NCBI GenBank assembly: GCA_936432065.2
Contig: OW386293.2
Location: 103,375,795 to 103,439,794, forward strand
From: Rutpela maculata
Taxonomy: Eukaryota > Arthropoda > Insecta > Coleoptera > Cerambycidae
Length of the DNA: 64,000 nucleotides
Direction: 5' to 3'
In this document: positions 1-10,774 of the stretch, piece by piece
Layout of the letters: every line of letters begins with the position of its first letter
Numbering within the stretch: position 1 is the stretch's first letter
Notes under the pieces: generated by a model
The model's input: the letters and a program-made list of their open reading frames with translations, nothing else
Told to the model about the DNA's origin: nothing
The model's database searches: none
Made by a program: the position numbers and the translations under genes

Positions 1-862
1 ATATCTTGTGCCTAGTTCTAGCCATTCATCATTTTTTCTGAAGTTCGAGCACACTTTTCCGCCTTCAGTAACTGGACTATAAGTTCGTCCAGCTTGTCTC
101 ACTCTTAGATGGTGTACCGTTACCTCCGCGGCCTTAAAAAACATTAAATCATCTTGTGTCCGTCCGCCTTACATGCAACTCTTTCATTTACGTTTCGATG
201 AAGTTGAACCAGAATTGCATAAGAGGCTGGTTTATGTTGAAAAATAATCAAAAAATTAGACAGGTTAGGGCACGAATGCCCAAAGTGAGTGGATGCCGCA
301 CCATAACCTGTTTTTCCTTTACAAATATCATAATCATTGACACTAGTTATCGGTATAAAAAATATATTATGTCCATATAGGCCTGCCCAACGGTAAACAT
401 GATAACGGCAACGGAATTTCTTAAACCGGTAGGCCTCGGGAATTTCTACTTTGACTTTTTACGACGTATGTGTTTATCATTTTATACAGGAAGTCCATAA
501 AGTGTAGCACAAATTTATTTTCAGCCAGAATATTTTTTATGGCATTAGGATCGAGTTCAATCAGACAAAAATATTGAATAATTACTTTATTGAAAAATTC
601 CTGGACAGGTTAATTTTTCTTTCTAATTGCGCGAGTTTTGAAATTAAACTTCAACTTACAGGTTGATCGATGTTCCAGTTACGACGTTAGCGAATATTTG
701 TTTACATGGAATATAGGTACTGTTTTCTTAATACACAAATACCAAAATTCTTGAAACTTGAATACTACCATCAATCATGTTGGCATTATCTGGAAATGAT
801 TAAATCTAGAGTACAACTAAAAAAAATGATGTCTTATATTTACAGTAAATAAGCTAAAAACG
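1..862. other. Anonymous AT-rich sequence
   Basis: I see no coding or structural feature I can support here. The open frames are short and low-complexity. A 22 bp stretch near 101-122 (ACTCTTAGATGGTGTA followed by CCGTTA) recurs with one extra base near 12646-12668, so at least part of it is dispersed repeat. Confidence 0.4.
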
Positions 863-915
863 TACTCTTCGCCAATTTACTGAACTTTTTGTATAATTGT
901 TACACATTCTATAGG

Positions 916-1565
916 ATACTCTTCGCAGTTTTCTTGTAAATAATGTTAGTTTTTGGACATCCTAAATTTTGTGATACCAAACTTTGTTGTGAAAAAAAAT
1001 ATATGAAAAAAAATTGAAAAAAAACATCCAACCTGTCTGGGATTTGAACACACGATCTTTGGATTGCAAGGCACAACTTTTACCACTGGACCATCACACA
1101 TTACTTCAAAAATTGAATATCTGTAATATATATCTTTCGAGAATCATATTTCAACGCATTAGATATATTATTACAAAATATATATTAGTAAAATGTATAA
1201 ACAAAAGAAAATATATTATACAGATAACATTTCGCAAGATTTCTATTTAATACAAGCGACAAAATTAAGAAAATATTTTTTTTATATTGAATGATTAATA
1301 ACTTTCTTATTTACTGATTGACTTTCTTCAAAAACAATAGGGTTCTTCCTCTACCTAACACTAACTTACTTTCCAAATTTCAATACAATCGAACTTTTCT
1401 TCCTTAAGTTATCGTGCTTACAAGAAACGTGATGGACGGACGGACAGACGGATATTTTGAAAGTTGTTCAGAATTCGTTCACTAACACAATGATATGAAA
1501 ATTTTTTCCGGTTTTAGAAATGTGCCGATCAAACACAATATACTTTTCGTTTTTGCGAAGAGTAT
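916..1565 (+). mobile_element. Family-A repeat copy A1, TIR element (MITE-like)
   Basis: The ends carry short inverted repeats: ATACTCTTCGCA at 916-927 and TGCGAAGAGTAT at 1554-1565. They read as a TA target duplication plus CTCTTCGCA termini, as in Tc1/mariner-type non-autonomous elements. The 3' 250 bp (about 1310-1565), with a GGACGGACGGACAGACGG tract, recurs almost unchanged at 56867-57113 and more diverged at 5680-5840 and 17720-17960. No transposase is encoded. Another TACTCTTCGC lies at 863-872, so the true left end could be there. The boundaries are inferred; the repetition is seen directly. Confidence 0.5.
1028..1105 (-). repeat. tRNA-like segment (SINE head or tRNA pseudogene)
   Basis: On the minus strand the sequence has an A-box-like TGGTCCAGTGGTA, an anticodon-region-like CCTTGCAATCC and a B-box-like GTGTTCAAATCCC at tRNA spacing. 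The anticodon stem does not pair well and no acceptor stem closes, so it is not a functional tRNA. It lies inside family-A copy A1. It could be a SINE inserted into that element, or part of the element. Confidence 0.45.
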
Positions 1566-1590
1566 AATAATACCACAGCCACACAAAATA

Positions 1591-2118
1591 AAAAAAAGTT
1601 CAGAAACTAGACCTACCAATCTTTATGTATTTTGACCTTCTGAATTCAATGCCGCCATCAGAATTTAATTTTATTGTGTCATTTTTTTTGTAAATCACGT
1701 GTTTTTAGCATTTTATCTGTGAAAAATGAGTCAAATTGACGAGATATTGAAAAATTTTATAGATAAAAAGTGCTTAGAATCCAATGGGACCCCATATATC
1801 ATTTTTGAACCAGATCTGAGAAAAAAATAAAACAAATTTTTACCAGCATTAGGTATTTTTTTATTTATTTATTTTTTTTCTTAGATCTTGTTCAAAAATG
1901 GGTGTCCTTGTTGGATTCTAAGCACTTTTTCTTCATATATTTTTCGATATCTTGTCAATTTGAGCCATTTTTCGGTACGACCACAGATAAAATGCGAAAA
2001 GCCACGTGATTTACAAAAAAATGACATGATAAAATTAAATTCTGATGGTGGCATCGAATTCAACAGGTTAAAATACATAAAGATTGGTAGGTTTAGTTTC
2101 TGGTTCTGAACTTTTTTT
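1591..2118. repeat. Hairpin (foldback) element F1, about 250 bp arms
   Basis: The left arm (1591-1831) is the reverse complement of the right arm (1867-2118), with mismatches and a spacer of about 35 bp. Both arms carry the same landmarks in mirror order: AGTTCAGAA, ACCTACCAATCTTTATG, CATCAGAATTTAATTTTAT, AAATCACGTG and AAGTGCTTAGAATCCAA. Open frames on both strands here are by-products of the palindrome and are not genes. It directly abuts the end of family-A copy A1. Confidence 0.8.
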
Positions 2119-2179
2119 CGTAAATCAAATATTTCACTTTCTTTATACGGATCATCTGACGAATAATTGTAGTCTTCTT

Positions 2180-3105
2180 AAGGGTGGCGGTGCTGTGCTT
2201 AAGAAAATGATTTCGTAGTTTGAGAATTTCTCCTATATCCCTGAACCGATTGAATAAATTCTTTGATAGGCTTTTAGAGAAAACTTGATAGAATTTTACC
2301 AGACTATTGAAATTAACAAAAAATTTTTTTTTTGATTTTCGCACCAGAAAATTTTTTTTTCCTTTTTTAATTTTGTAATGAAGCATTCGGGTTTCTATAT
2401 CCGAGGATTCTCGGATATAAAAGCCCGGCCACAAATCAACTAATTCAGAGCGGGCAATTCTGTCAATCCGTCTACAGCGTGCTGAGCTGGACATATTACA
2501 GCTTTGTGCATCTCTCGGCGTAAACACGATGGAACGAATGCAATCTGACCCTGGGAATCCTTCAGCGTGTTGAGCTGGGACCCCTCGAGTCCTTAGTCAT
2601 TCCCCGACGCCGTTTCGCCGCCTGAACCAGAGCGGATGAGCCTGATCTGGAGACCTCCTACAGCCTGTTGAGCTGGGAAACTTCTTGAGTCAACGATATT
2701 CGCCCGTCGCCCGAGGTCACTCCAGTAGCAGCAACTAACGTCGCATCGCATCGTTACACTCTCTCTCTCTCTGAAAATAGAAAATGTTATCCTAATGACC
2801 GTAAAAGATACGGACCTGTATAACCTGCCACATATTACCTGTTCGAAGAAGAAAATAAATTGTTTATACTTTTATTGGGCTGTCTTATTAACTAATCCGG
2901 ACCCCGATTAATCTCCAAACCAGCTACCCGACAACAAATCGTTACATAATTTGGCGTCCAAGCAGATTTCAAAAAACCGTTACAATTTTAAATAGTCTAG
3001 TACCTTTATATGAAGTTGTCTCTAAAAGCCCATCAAAAAATTTTTTGAATAGGTTCAGAGATGTAGGAGAAATTCTCGAATTACGTTCACCGAACCGCCC
3101 ACCTT
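2180..3105. repeat. Hairpin element F2, split by an LTR
   Basis: The left arm (2180-2320) and right arm (2975-3105) are inverted copies. GGGTGGCGG, GAGAATTTCTCC, AGGCTTTTAGAGA and AGACTATT at left match their reverse complements at right. The arms are separated by about 650 bp that is mostly an LTR-like block (2374-2946). This suggests a foldback element whose loop received an LTR retroelement. Confidence 0.6.
2374..2946 (+). mobile_element. LTR (solo, or a 5' LTR with adjacent PBS)
   Basis: A 573 bp block starts TGTAATG and ends GTTACA, giving the inverted TG...CA ends of an LTR. It contains a TATA-like ATATAAAAG near 2415, a GC-richer middle, and AATAAATTG near 2851 as a poly(A) signal. 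The next bases, TGGCGTCCAAGCAG from 2952, resemble a primer-binding site. The flanks TAATTT (2368-2373 and 2947-2952) also fit a target duplication, which would make it a solo LTR. The two readings conflict and I cannot settle them. Three copies of a motif close to TACAGCGTGYTGAGCTGG lie at 2472, 2561 and 2657. Confidence 0.6.
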
Positions 3106-3234
3106 AATAGCCATTTCTGAACAACAGCCACCCCAGCCTATTAGATTGTATTAAGGCTTAGTACAATATTTTTAGTTGCTTAATGGTTAGATAAGGCTAA
3201 ATATTTAATTTTGGGAGCAATACTCTAATTTTTG

Positions 3235-4545
3235 TCACATTATTAATTTGTAGGTCCCAACGTAGATGTCTATCAAATACCCAAGATAATTAATAGATGT
3301 TGATTCAGGGACTAATAGATTACCATCTACTTTTAGTGGACCAAATGAGGGTAAGTTATTGTTATATGAAGTGAAAGGCATATAAAATGTTTTATCAAAG
3401 TTGGCCGTCAATAGATTAAAATCAAACCATTTTTTAATGAAAGTGCCCCTTTTGGCAGATTTTTCCCCACGTACTTTCTTTAAAAAATACGGCGGTATCG
3501 TCGGCACATCTCAGAATCTATCTTACAATTTTGGTCATTTGTTTTTAAAAGCGAATTAATGTATAAAGTAAATAAGATAGGACCTAGCACTGTACCTTGC
3601 GGTACTCCTTACTGTACTGTCTTGGGTTCACTAACAGCATCATCAATTTTCATGTACTGGATTCGTCCTGATAAATAGTTTTTTAGTAAGCTCAAGACAA
3701 TGCCTCTGATGCAGTTCTTTTCTAACTTATATAATAAAAGCTCGTGACACACAGTGTCAGAAGCTTTTGCAGGGTCAACGAATATGCAAAGGGATGGAGT
3801 TGTTTGATCAAGTTCTTTATATATGTAATGTGATAATGTGGCTATTGCATCTTCCGTTGATTTATTTTGCTGAAAAACAAATTGATTTTCCGATACAATT
3901 TTATATTTTTAAAAAAGTAAGTAAAGCGAATCTTAATAATTTTTTCGAATATTTTTGCTACATTAGAAATTACTGATAGGTCTATAATTAATTAAAACAT
4001 TTTTTTCTCCTCCTTTATATAATGGTTTTATTACACCTATTTTGAGAGAGTTGGGAAAATCTCCTCTACTAAAACATTTAATTATAATAAATTTCAGCGG
4101 TTTTGCTATTTCTTCCGATACCTGTTTCAGTGTTTCAGCACGTATGTTATCAAAGTCAGGAGACTTTCTTGTTTTTAATGATATTAATATTTCTTTCACT
4201 TCATCAATATTTGTTGGATACAGTTGCATAGAATTGTTTAGGGGCTCTTCCGTTTGGATAAAATCAGTTGGTTTTTTTTACTTTACTTGCATACTTTTTA
4301 CCCAGATCAGTATAATAGTTTACAAACTCTGCAATTTGATTTTTATTACTTGTTGTAGTGTTATCGTCTGTGTTTATTTCTGTTATTGGATTGTCTGATT
4401 TATTTTTATTACATAAATTATTTATAGTGTTCCACAAATTTTGAGAGGACCCCGCATTCTTATTTATTTCCATTTTGTAGTATTGGTTTTTGGTTGTTTT
4501 AATGTCATGTTTGAACACATTCAATTCTGTCACTTTTGCCTAAGG
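3235..4545 (-). pseudogene. Decayed LINE ORF2 fragment (linker, RT palm and thumb)
   Basis: Read from 4545 down, several frames join into a reverse transcriptase. The EN-RT linker is at 4533-4264 (ILWDG-type region seen as NLWNTINNLC). RT fingers follow at 4229-3963 (SPDFDNIRAE, GVIKPLY, NYRPIS). Motif B is near 3600 (GVPQGTVLGPILF). Motif C is near 3510 (ADDTAVFF, reached by a frameshift). The thumb is at 3507-3235 (NYLGYLIDI). The order and wording are closest to LINE-2 of this window (33.4-37.9 kb), so it is probably an old relative in the CR1/L2/jockey group. It is broken by stops and frameshifts. The 5' end is replaced by a GIY-YIG relic at about 4545. Confidence 0.8.
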
Positions 4546-4880
4546 CAAAGACGAACCGAGAACTAATAACCAATAAAGTGGATCTGGGACAGGCCCTTTT
4601 CATACTATTTTTACATTTTTCAATTTCCAAGTTTTCAAAAGCATCCAGCTGTCTATTTTTTGGTACATTTCTAATGAACCTTAAGTTATTGATATCTATT
4701 TCTGCAAAGGTATGTTGAGCAACACTAAAATTCTCAATTCTTACATTGTTGAGTTGGGTCATATGTTCCTTGAATCTTGCTATATTTGGAAGCTTTGTTT
4801 ATCCAAAGGACTTAAAATTACATTCCTTTCAACTAATTTCCTAAATCTCGGACCTCGCGTTTGATTCCATTTTATCCTTT
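4545..4880 (-). pseudogene. Penelope-like element, GIY-YIG domain relic 1
   Basis: On the minus strand the translation runs CNFK, a TK-like stretch after a stop, then RFKEHM at about 4767-4750, and ends with INNLRFIRNVPKNRQLDAFE. This follows the pattern of GIY-YIG nuclease tails (CNLKYIGQT, RFKEH, a histidine region, then a conserved KR...ESLEI block) known from Penelope-like retroelements. The same domain recurs at 6300-6600, which supports a real family. The upstream RT is absent. Family assignment rests on remembered motifs and is moderate. Confidence 0.5.
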
Positions 4881-5376
4881 TGAGTTGTAATTTATTTTCC
4901 GATGGATGAAAACTGTCATATTTTAAGTTTTAAAATCCTACTTAAACCACGGGTAAACCGGTGTTCATACGGAATTGATATAAATTTTGAAATCCGTTCG
5001 GTCCAGGAACTCTGGTTTTAAGGAAACCCTTCGGAACCTTTCAAACAGTTGTGTTGAAGCTATATAGTTCTATTTTTAATTAGAATGATTGATCTCTGTT
5101 ATCAATCTATGAGTAGCTACCTGAGCATTGAAAATTGCTCAATAGATGTCACTAGCAGTATTGAATAAGGCATTATTTAAGGTTCCTACTAAAAGTTTAG
5201 ATATTTCTTCTACTTTTGTAGTAGATTGATAGATTTAAAACCATCAGATTTGTTAGTGAGACATAATTTATGGAGATGCTTGCAGACTATATAATTGGAA
5301 TTATCCAAATCATCTTATTTCAATATCTACTGCGAGCAGTTTGATAAGAAGTGAAGAGAATGTGCCCATCTGGAAA
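4880..5376. other. Anonymous AT-rich sequence
   Basis: No coding or structural feature is supported in this stretch. Confidence 0.4.
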
Positions 5377-5515
5377 ACCACATATTAGTGAAGAAGCAAG
5401 TAAATGCATTATTCTTTGTTCAAGAAAATTCATATATCAATATAATTGCTGATGATTTTGCCATTGGGAAGTCAACTGTATCTAAAATATTAAAACAGTA
5501 TATTAGCATCCACAC
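5377..5515 (+). pseudogene. Helix-turn-helix scrap of a DNA transposase
   Basis: Two overlapping frames give KPHISEEASKCIIL and then, after a frameshift near 5425, IIADDFAIGKSTVSKILKQ. The second piece has the spacing of a helix-turn-helix such as those at the N-terminus of pogo/Tc1/mariner-type transposases (I-A-x-x-F-x-I-x-x-S-T-V-S-x-I-L). No catalytic domain follows. It could also be a psq-type HTH from another element class. Confidence 0.35.
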
Positions 5516-5679
5516 GCTTATATAAATAACTTAACTCATGAAATTCTATCGTCGCCGAAATACTCGAAATTTGTAGAACAAAACCAAATTAGATGCAGTA
5601 ACATTATACCGAACGTCCACAAAAATGTAATGTGTTGGAGGGAATAATTGGTAATGGCATTATAGACCATGAAGATCTT

Positions 5680-6115
5680 ACAGACGAACGGACTGACAGA
5701 AAGACGGACCATGGCTGACATTTTGAAAGTTGTTGGGAATTCTATGAGAACACAATGATATTATTTTTTTTTTCTACGAGAGATATTTACAATTTTTTAA
5801 TGTGTCGATGAAATGCATATACTCTTTGCATTCGTATTTCCAATTCCAAAGAATATAAAAATAGATACGAAAAAAATGCATATAATATTCTCTGTAGCGA
5901 ATTTTATAAGCTTAAGTTTTTATATAAACATAATTTTAATGTCGCTAATGGTTACAGAGATATAGGCAAAAAACTTAAGCGATGCGCCATTTTTTCAAGA
6001 TGGCGGCACGGACGCAAGAGATAGAGTTGAGGACATTTAGTATGTTTAATAGTGGGCCTTAATGAACATATCTGCAAAGCTTCAAAGCTTTATCAGTTTA
6101 TACCCCTCTTAATTT
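5680..6115 (+). repeat. Family-A copy A2 plus adjoining dispersed repeat
   Basis: The first part (5680-5840) is a diverged family-A end, with the GACATTTTGAAAGTTGTT and ACACAATGATAT landmarks and a final ATACTCTTTGCA. The second part (about 5995-6110: GATGGCGGC, GAGATAGAG, TTTAGTATGTTTAA, AGTGGGCCTTAATGA) is repeated at 17953-18055, also next to a family-A copy. The two segments therefore probably travel together. Confidence 0.6.
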
Positions 6116-6299
6116 TCCTATTTGACTGGAATATAAGTAGATTATTGCGTATTAATTTTGGTAACCAAATCATGAAGTAGTTTCCAACATCAAAATACTC
6201 GAATATTACACCAGAATAATATACACCAACGATGAATGAAACTACTCTAAATCGATATTCATATCTCGATTCATACTTAAACTAATATCAAACTCTGTT

Positions 6300-6610
6300 A
6301 CGGCTCGACAAAATTTAACTTACTAGGCTCGCTGTCTCTATTCAAACAATTATTACATTTTGTAACATTTAAGCTTTCAAAAGTACCAGTATCTCTATTA
6401 TTTGTTACATTTCTAATTAATTTTAAATCATTATTATTGATACCTATTCTATGATTCTTCTCAGAGGAATACTAGACAATACTAGTTCTTTCACATTTGA
6501 GAAGGTGCTCCTTAAACCTAGGTGTAATTGGATATTTCTCCCAGTATCCTTCAAATTGCATTATCTACTGCTGATTTCGTAAATTCCAGGTGTTTCGTTT
6601 AATTCATTTT
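6300..6610 (-). pseudogene. Penelope-like element, GIY-YIG domain relic 2
   Basis: Read from 6610 down, the translation gives NETPGIYEISS, then CNLKDTGRNIQLH and RFKEHLLKCERTS, then GINNNDLKLIRNVTNNRD and FESLNVTKCNNC, across frameshifts. GIYEI, the CNLKYTG-like strand and RFKEHL are hallmarks of GIY-YIG nuclease domains as found at the C-terminus of Penelope-like elements. It parallels relic 1 closely in its second half. No RT domain is attached. Confidence 0.6.
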
Positions 6611-6660
6611 AATTTTATCCTTGAGGTTGTCTAAAAGTTGTATCTTTCACGGGATTTACG

Positions 6661-7019
6661 AAATCAGTTATAAGGTTTGTAATATTTGAAGTATGTTGGA
6701 CAAATAAAATGTTCAGTTGTAACTAAAAAGGGACATATCTCAAACATCGAACAGCTGAAATGTTTAATGGTGTCCAGCATATCTTTGATTATGGTATTAT
6801 AGATATTAATAGCCTAACTAAAAATATATATAAAAAATATAGTTTTCGAAAACTTAGAAAATGCACACATTAAAATTAATATTAATACGTCTATTCCAAA
6901 TAGTTCCCTCTATTGATTAGTAGGTCACCGCTCGCTTAGCGAGTTTAGGTATTCAGATATTGGAAATGGTTCAATTATGTAATCGTGATATTAGTTTGGT
7001 ATAAATTCAAGATACATTG
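6661..7019. other. Anonymous AT-rich sequence
   Basis: No feature is supported apart from short AT-rich open frames. Confidence 0.4.
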
Positions 7020-7254
7020 TTAGATGTAAATTCATTTAAATCACCACCAGATGATGTCACCCTGATTAACGGAATGCGTTATATATTGCCTGTGTTTATA
7101 GTGCATTAGTCCTTCGGTATTTGTATTACCTGGATAACATTTGTTTACTACGGAATATGCGCTTGTTCAATCCATCTTAATGATGTGTATAAAAGTCTTG
7201 TTATTGTCATTAATAAATGTTTCTTGGTTTGACCTACGCCCTATGCGTCGTACA
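7020..7254 (+). promoter_or_regulatory. Possible small LTR: TATA box and poly(A) signal module
   Basis: A strong TATA-like GTATAAAAG (7188-7196) is followed 17 bp later by AATAAA (7213-7218), then GTCGTACA. Such a tight TATA-to-AATAAA arrangement is typical of compact LTRs with a short R region. I cannot define both ends, see a target duplication, or find a primer-binding site, so this is a suggestion only. Confidence 0.25.
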
Positions 7255-8260
7255 CTTTTACTTCACTTCACTTTCATTTAAAAATAAATATGCTCATTAA
7301 CATTCGATCATAAACTAGTTTCTCTCATTGCCATGAAATCTACAAAACACATTAAGCTTTAAGCACATTGGGACAAAAACAAGAGCAGGTTGATCTTTGC
7401 AGGAAGGAATAAAAATAAATTAGGTGCAATTTCACTAATGAAGGGTTAAGAACCTATGTATAAGACAAATTTGCATACTCGTCAGGACGGCTTATAGAAT
7501 TTTGTAAGCGCCAACAAAACCAAATCGATTTGGTTTATTGACTTGTGATGCAACCGGATGCAATAACTCAATCTGCATCCTAAAAACAAATAACGGCATT
7601 CTGCGGGTTAATTCAAAGTTGTAGCTTATTTTCTTCGCCTTCCAACACCGGACAACACCTTTATTAAATTATCGATTATCCGATGTGGTCAGTACATAAT
7701 TTTCTTATGTGAGAATGTAATGCAAAGTAATCTTTCCAGCTAAGATTGTTATTATTCTTCAACACGAGATTCCAGTTTCATTTCGAATAGTTTGCAAAAA
7801 GTTTATTAAACGAGTTTGACGCAGAACACACTATTGTAATCTGTTGTGGAGGCGGTACTTAAATCAATATTGCGGAGGTTAGCGATCACTTTTCGCGGCG
7901 GTTAGCGATCGGTTTTTTTATTGCAAAAATGTTAATAACTGTGGAAGGTGCACTTGGGTTGAACAAAGGCCCAGAAAAAGTATGCAAAATGCGAGGTAAA
8001 ATGTGAAAGAGAAATGATAGCAGGACATTATTGAATGTGGAGAAAATAATGAAACGGTAACCAGTAATATTGCGGATTTTAAAACTTCTTGTTCATAGAC
8101 TTCAAAAAGAGAACTTCTAATGACATTAACGAAGACATTAAAGAATGGCACTATTTTATTTATTGTGTACTCACTCTTTTATACTGTTGAATGTGACTCT
8201 GTAACGTCTATTTAGCAAAAGTTGGTGATGCAGTTCTCGAATATTAATAATCGCTTGGTA
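7255..8260. other. Anonymous sequence left of the mariner-like element
   Basis: Nothing recognisable was found. Open frames on both strands are short and unlike known proteins. Confidence 0.4.
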
Positions 8261-8766
8261 TAGTAGGTTCCGTATATAATTCAGTGATATAAAAAAGCTC
8301 ACAAAAAACCGTAAAGGGTACCGACCGCATAACACTTTCAGTTTATTTACAAAAAGGCCATAAAGGTGTTCGGCTTCTTTTATTACCATCACAAAAAATG
8401 GTCATGCATATTTCCTGAATAGAATGTAGGAAAACCCCACTGAATATAATTGGTTGAAATTTGCTCGAGCCGATTGATGATAGGTTGGAATAAACTATGT
8501 AGTCAACGTGGACTATCAGGGGTGGACTAAATGTTCCTTTGTCATAAAAGTTTAATGAAAAGTTTTATTAAATCTTTCTGATGAAATAAATAGTTTATCT
8601 TGTTTAACAGTAAAACTGAGGTTTACAAAAATAAAGAATTGTTAAAAAGATGATCGTGATAAAATGAAAATTAAGGGTAATGAAACGGTTTTTAATTAAT
8701 CCGTGAAAGAACTCCCAACACTGTGGAAGTAGACCACGTAATGGGTTGAAAATTTACTGAAAATAT

Positions 8767-9248
8767 GTGAAAAAAAAAGAATGCAACGTTGATTACCACA
8801 AAAATATGGAATCTGATATATTTGAGGAATGGTTTGAGCATACGCTAATTCCGAATTTGAAACCTAACAACGTGATTGTTATGGATAATGCATTTTATCA
8901 TTCAAGACAAATTGAAAAAATTCCTAATACTTCATCAAATAAGGGAGAAATACAAATTTTTCTGATGAATCTCGATCTCTACTTTGTTATAGGAAGAAGC
9001 AATTATTAGAAGTATTGCGTACCAAAACATTTGAAAAAAAATATGTTGTCGGGAACATCGCGAGGCAATATGGACACTCTGTTTTAAGATTACCTTCCTA
9101 TTTTTGTATTTTTAATTCGATATTTAAATTTGACAAAAAAGTCATCGAATTAATTCACAGTGAAATTTCCAACATACGAGAAGACGACTGGAGAAAATCA
9201 ATTCACAAAGTAATCAAAGATGAAGATGATTACAGAAAAATGGGCTAA
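8767..9248 (+). pseudogene. DDE transposase relic (Tc1/mariner superfamily, DDE_3 type)
   Basis: Two neighbouring frames, 8767-9009 and 9015-9248, make up the C-terminal half of a DDE transposase. The first shows DYHKNMESDIFEEWFE, then NVIVMDNAFYHSRQIEKIPN, which holds the second catalytic Asp. The second shows KKYVVGNIARQYGHSVLRLP followed by FNSIFKFD, where the family normally has FNPIE; the catalytic Glu is therefore lost. It ends with DDWRKSIHKVIKDEDDY. A frameshift separates the two parts, and the N-terminal HTH and first Asp are missing. It cannot be active. It sits between matching TIRs, which identifies the element it came from. Confidence 0.85.
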
Positions 9249-9465
9249 ATCTTTAGAAATAGCGAAAATAAATTCATCATCGACGTGTGGGAGGGGACAG
9301 TGACAATGGCGAAGAATTCGAATAACAGAAAAGATTTCTATATTTTATGTAATTTACTGTCTATATTTAACGCTTCGTGGGTACATTTATGACAGTGACA
9401 GTGGCGGTGATAGTGAGTGAGTGGTGTTTTGTGATAGTGTTAGTAATTGTGATAAGGTTCATTAT

Positions 9466-10148
9466 TACTTCCACATCTAGTGGAAGTATAGTAACGACAA
9501 AAAAAATTTTTAAAAATTTTTATTGTTCAAATAGGCTTAGAATGTCATGAAACGTCGAGATTTTAAGTTTGAGCGAAAAAAAATTTCTGTCTGTCTGTCG
9601 GTCTGTAACTTTTTTTTGTGCGCACGTTTACTCTGAAACCGTTTAAGATATTGACTTAAAATTTGGTACACGTATGTATTTTAACGTGATCTGGAACTAG
9701 ATTATATTTTCATCTTGTTCCATTGAAGGGTTGGGGGTAAATTGGGGTAAATTTGGGGTAAATAGGTAAATTAAGCAGGTAAGAGTTCAGAAAATTGGTA
9801 TTTAGTAATTAAAGAGAAGCTAAGGTCTCAAAAAAAATTTTGGCATTAGCCACCGTCATTACCACCCCCACCCCATTATTAAAGGGGATGAAAAAAAAAT
9901 GTGATTTAGTGTGTGTACAAGAACCAGAAACCTCCAAATATTTTTTTACTTCATCCTCCCTCACTACCACCCCCACCCCACTACCGATGTGGGGTATTGT
10001 TTTATAGGTTTTTGGGGTAGAGGATTTCAAATATTATATTATTAACGTTCCATAAGCAATTATTTCCACATACAAAATTTTTTCGTTATGAGTGACGGAT
10101 AGAAAATCTGGATGTGGAAGTAGTGATTCCTTGGGCAGCGGTTTTTTT
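9466..10148 (+). repeat. Dispersed family-B repeat, copy B1
   Basis: It starts with the palindrome ACTTCCAC-ATCTA-GTGGAAGT (9467-9487). It continues with GTAACGAC, CATGAAACGTCGAGATTTTA, a CTGTCTGTCTGTCGGTCTG tract and GATCTGGAACTAGATTATAT, and ends near CCTTGGGCAGCGG. An internal block with CACCCCCACCCCA is partly duplicated. Copies occur reversed at 58951-59487 and 40980-41345, and forward at 60291-60785. A mirror of the start (CTGGATGTGGAAGTA, 10108-10122) lies near its end. It has no coding capacity. The class is unknown. Confidence 0.7.
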
Positions 10149-10305
10149 ATTTTGGAAAAGTGTTATTATTTCTGGTAAGTTTATAACATGTTTTATTTGC
10201 CACATTTTAAGAAATGTTTTCATTTTATTTATTTTACTGTACAAAAATGCCATTAATTTTCTCGCTAATTTGATGTTTTTTATATTATGTTGTTGTTGAG
10301 TTTAG

Positions 10306-10309
10306 CTAT

Positions 10310-10344
<35 letters not shown>
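10306..10344. repeat. (TTTA)n microsatellite
   Basis: About ten uninterrupted copies of TATT/TTTA. A shorter TTTA run occurs at about 10449-10466. Confidence 0.9.
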
Positions 10345-10346
<2 letters not shown>

Positions 10347-10774
10347 TTCAGTTTTTACTTTGAAACTTATTATGTTATTTTAATAAGAAAGGTTATTACG
10401 TTGTTATTTTGTAGAATAGTTAGCTATTTTTAACTGAAAAATGCTGGTTTATTTATTTATTTATTTTTTAAACCTCTTACTCCCTAATTAACAATCCTGG
10501 TTACCATTCTGGTAAGGGATATACTTGATATACTTATATCTCGTTGCTCCTTGCTGGGCAATAAAAAAAACTAGTATCATTGAAGTTTGTGTACATTTTT
10601 GTAAACATACTTATTTTACAGTTTTGATGTCAGATATCGTATTATTCACTGTTAAAAAAAAATATATATATATCCTTAAAAGAACACCAGTGTTTGTTTT
10701 TGGCTAAGATGAGCACAAAAATGTGGATTTAATTATATTGTATGTAATTACTCTCTATACTTGTTATTAGTATA

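Noticed and set aside
1028..1105. Functional tRNA on the minus strand
   Set aside because: The anticodon stem and acceptor stem do not pair.
1881..2109. Overlapping open frames on both strands
   Set aside because: They are mirror images produced by hairpin F1, not genes.
2093..2527. 144-codon minus-strand open frame
   Set aside because: It spans a hairpin arm and the start of an LTR. No motif, and its composition follows the repeat.
9466..9487. Helitron 3' hairpin
   Set aside because: The palindrome is not followed by CTRR in either orientation, and the other end lacks a TC start.
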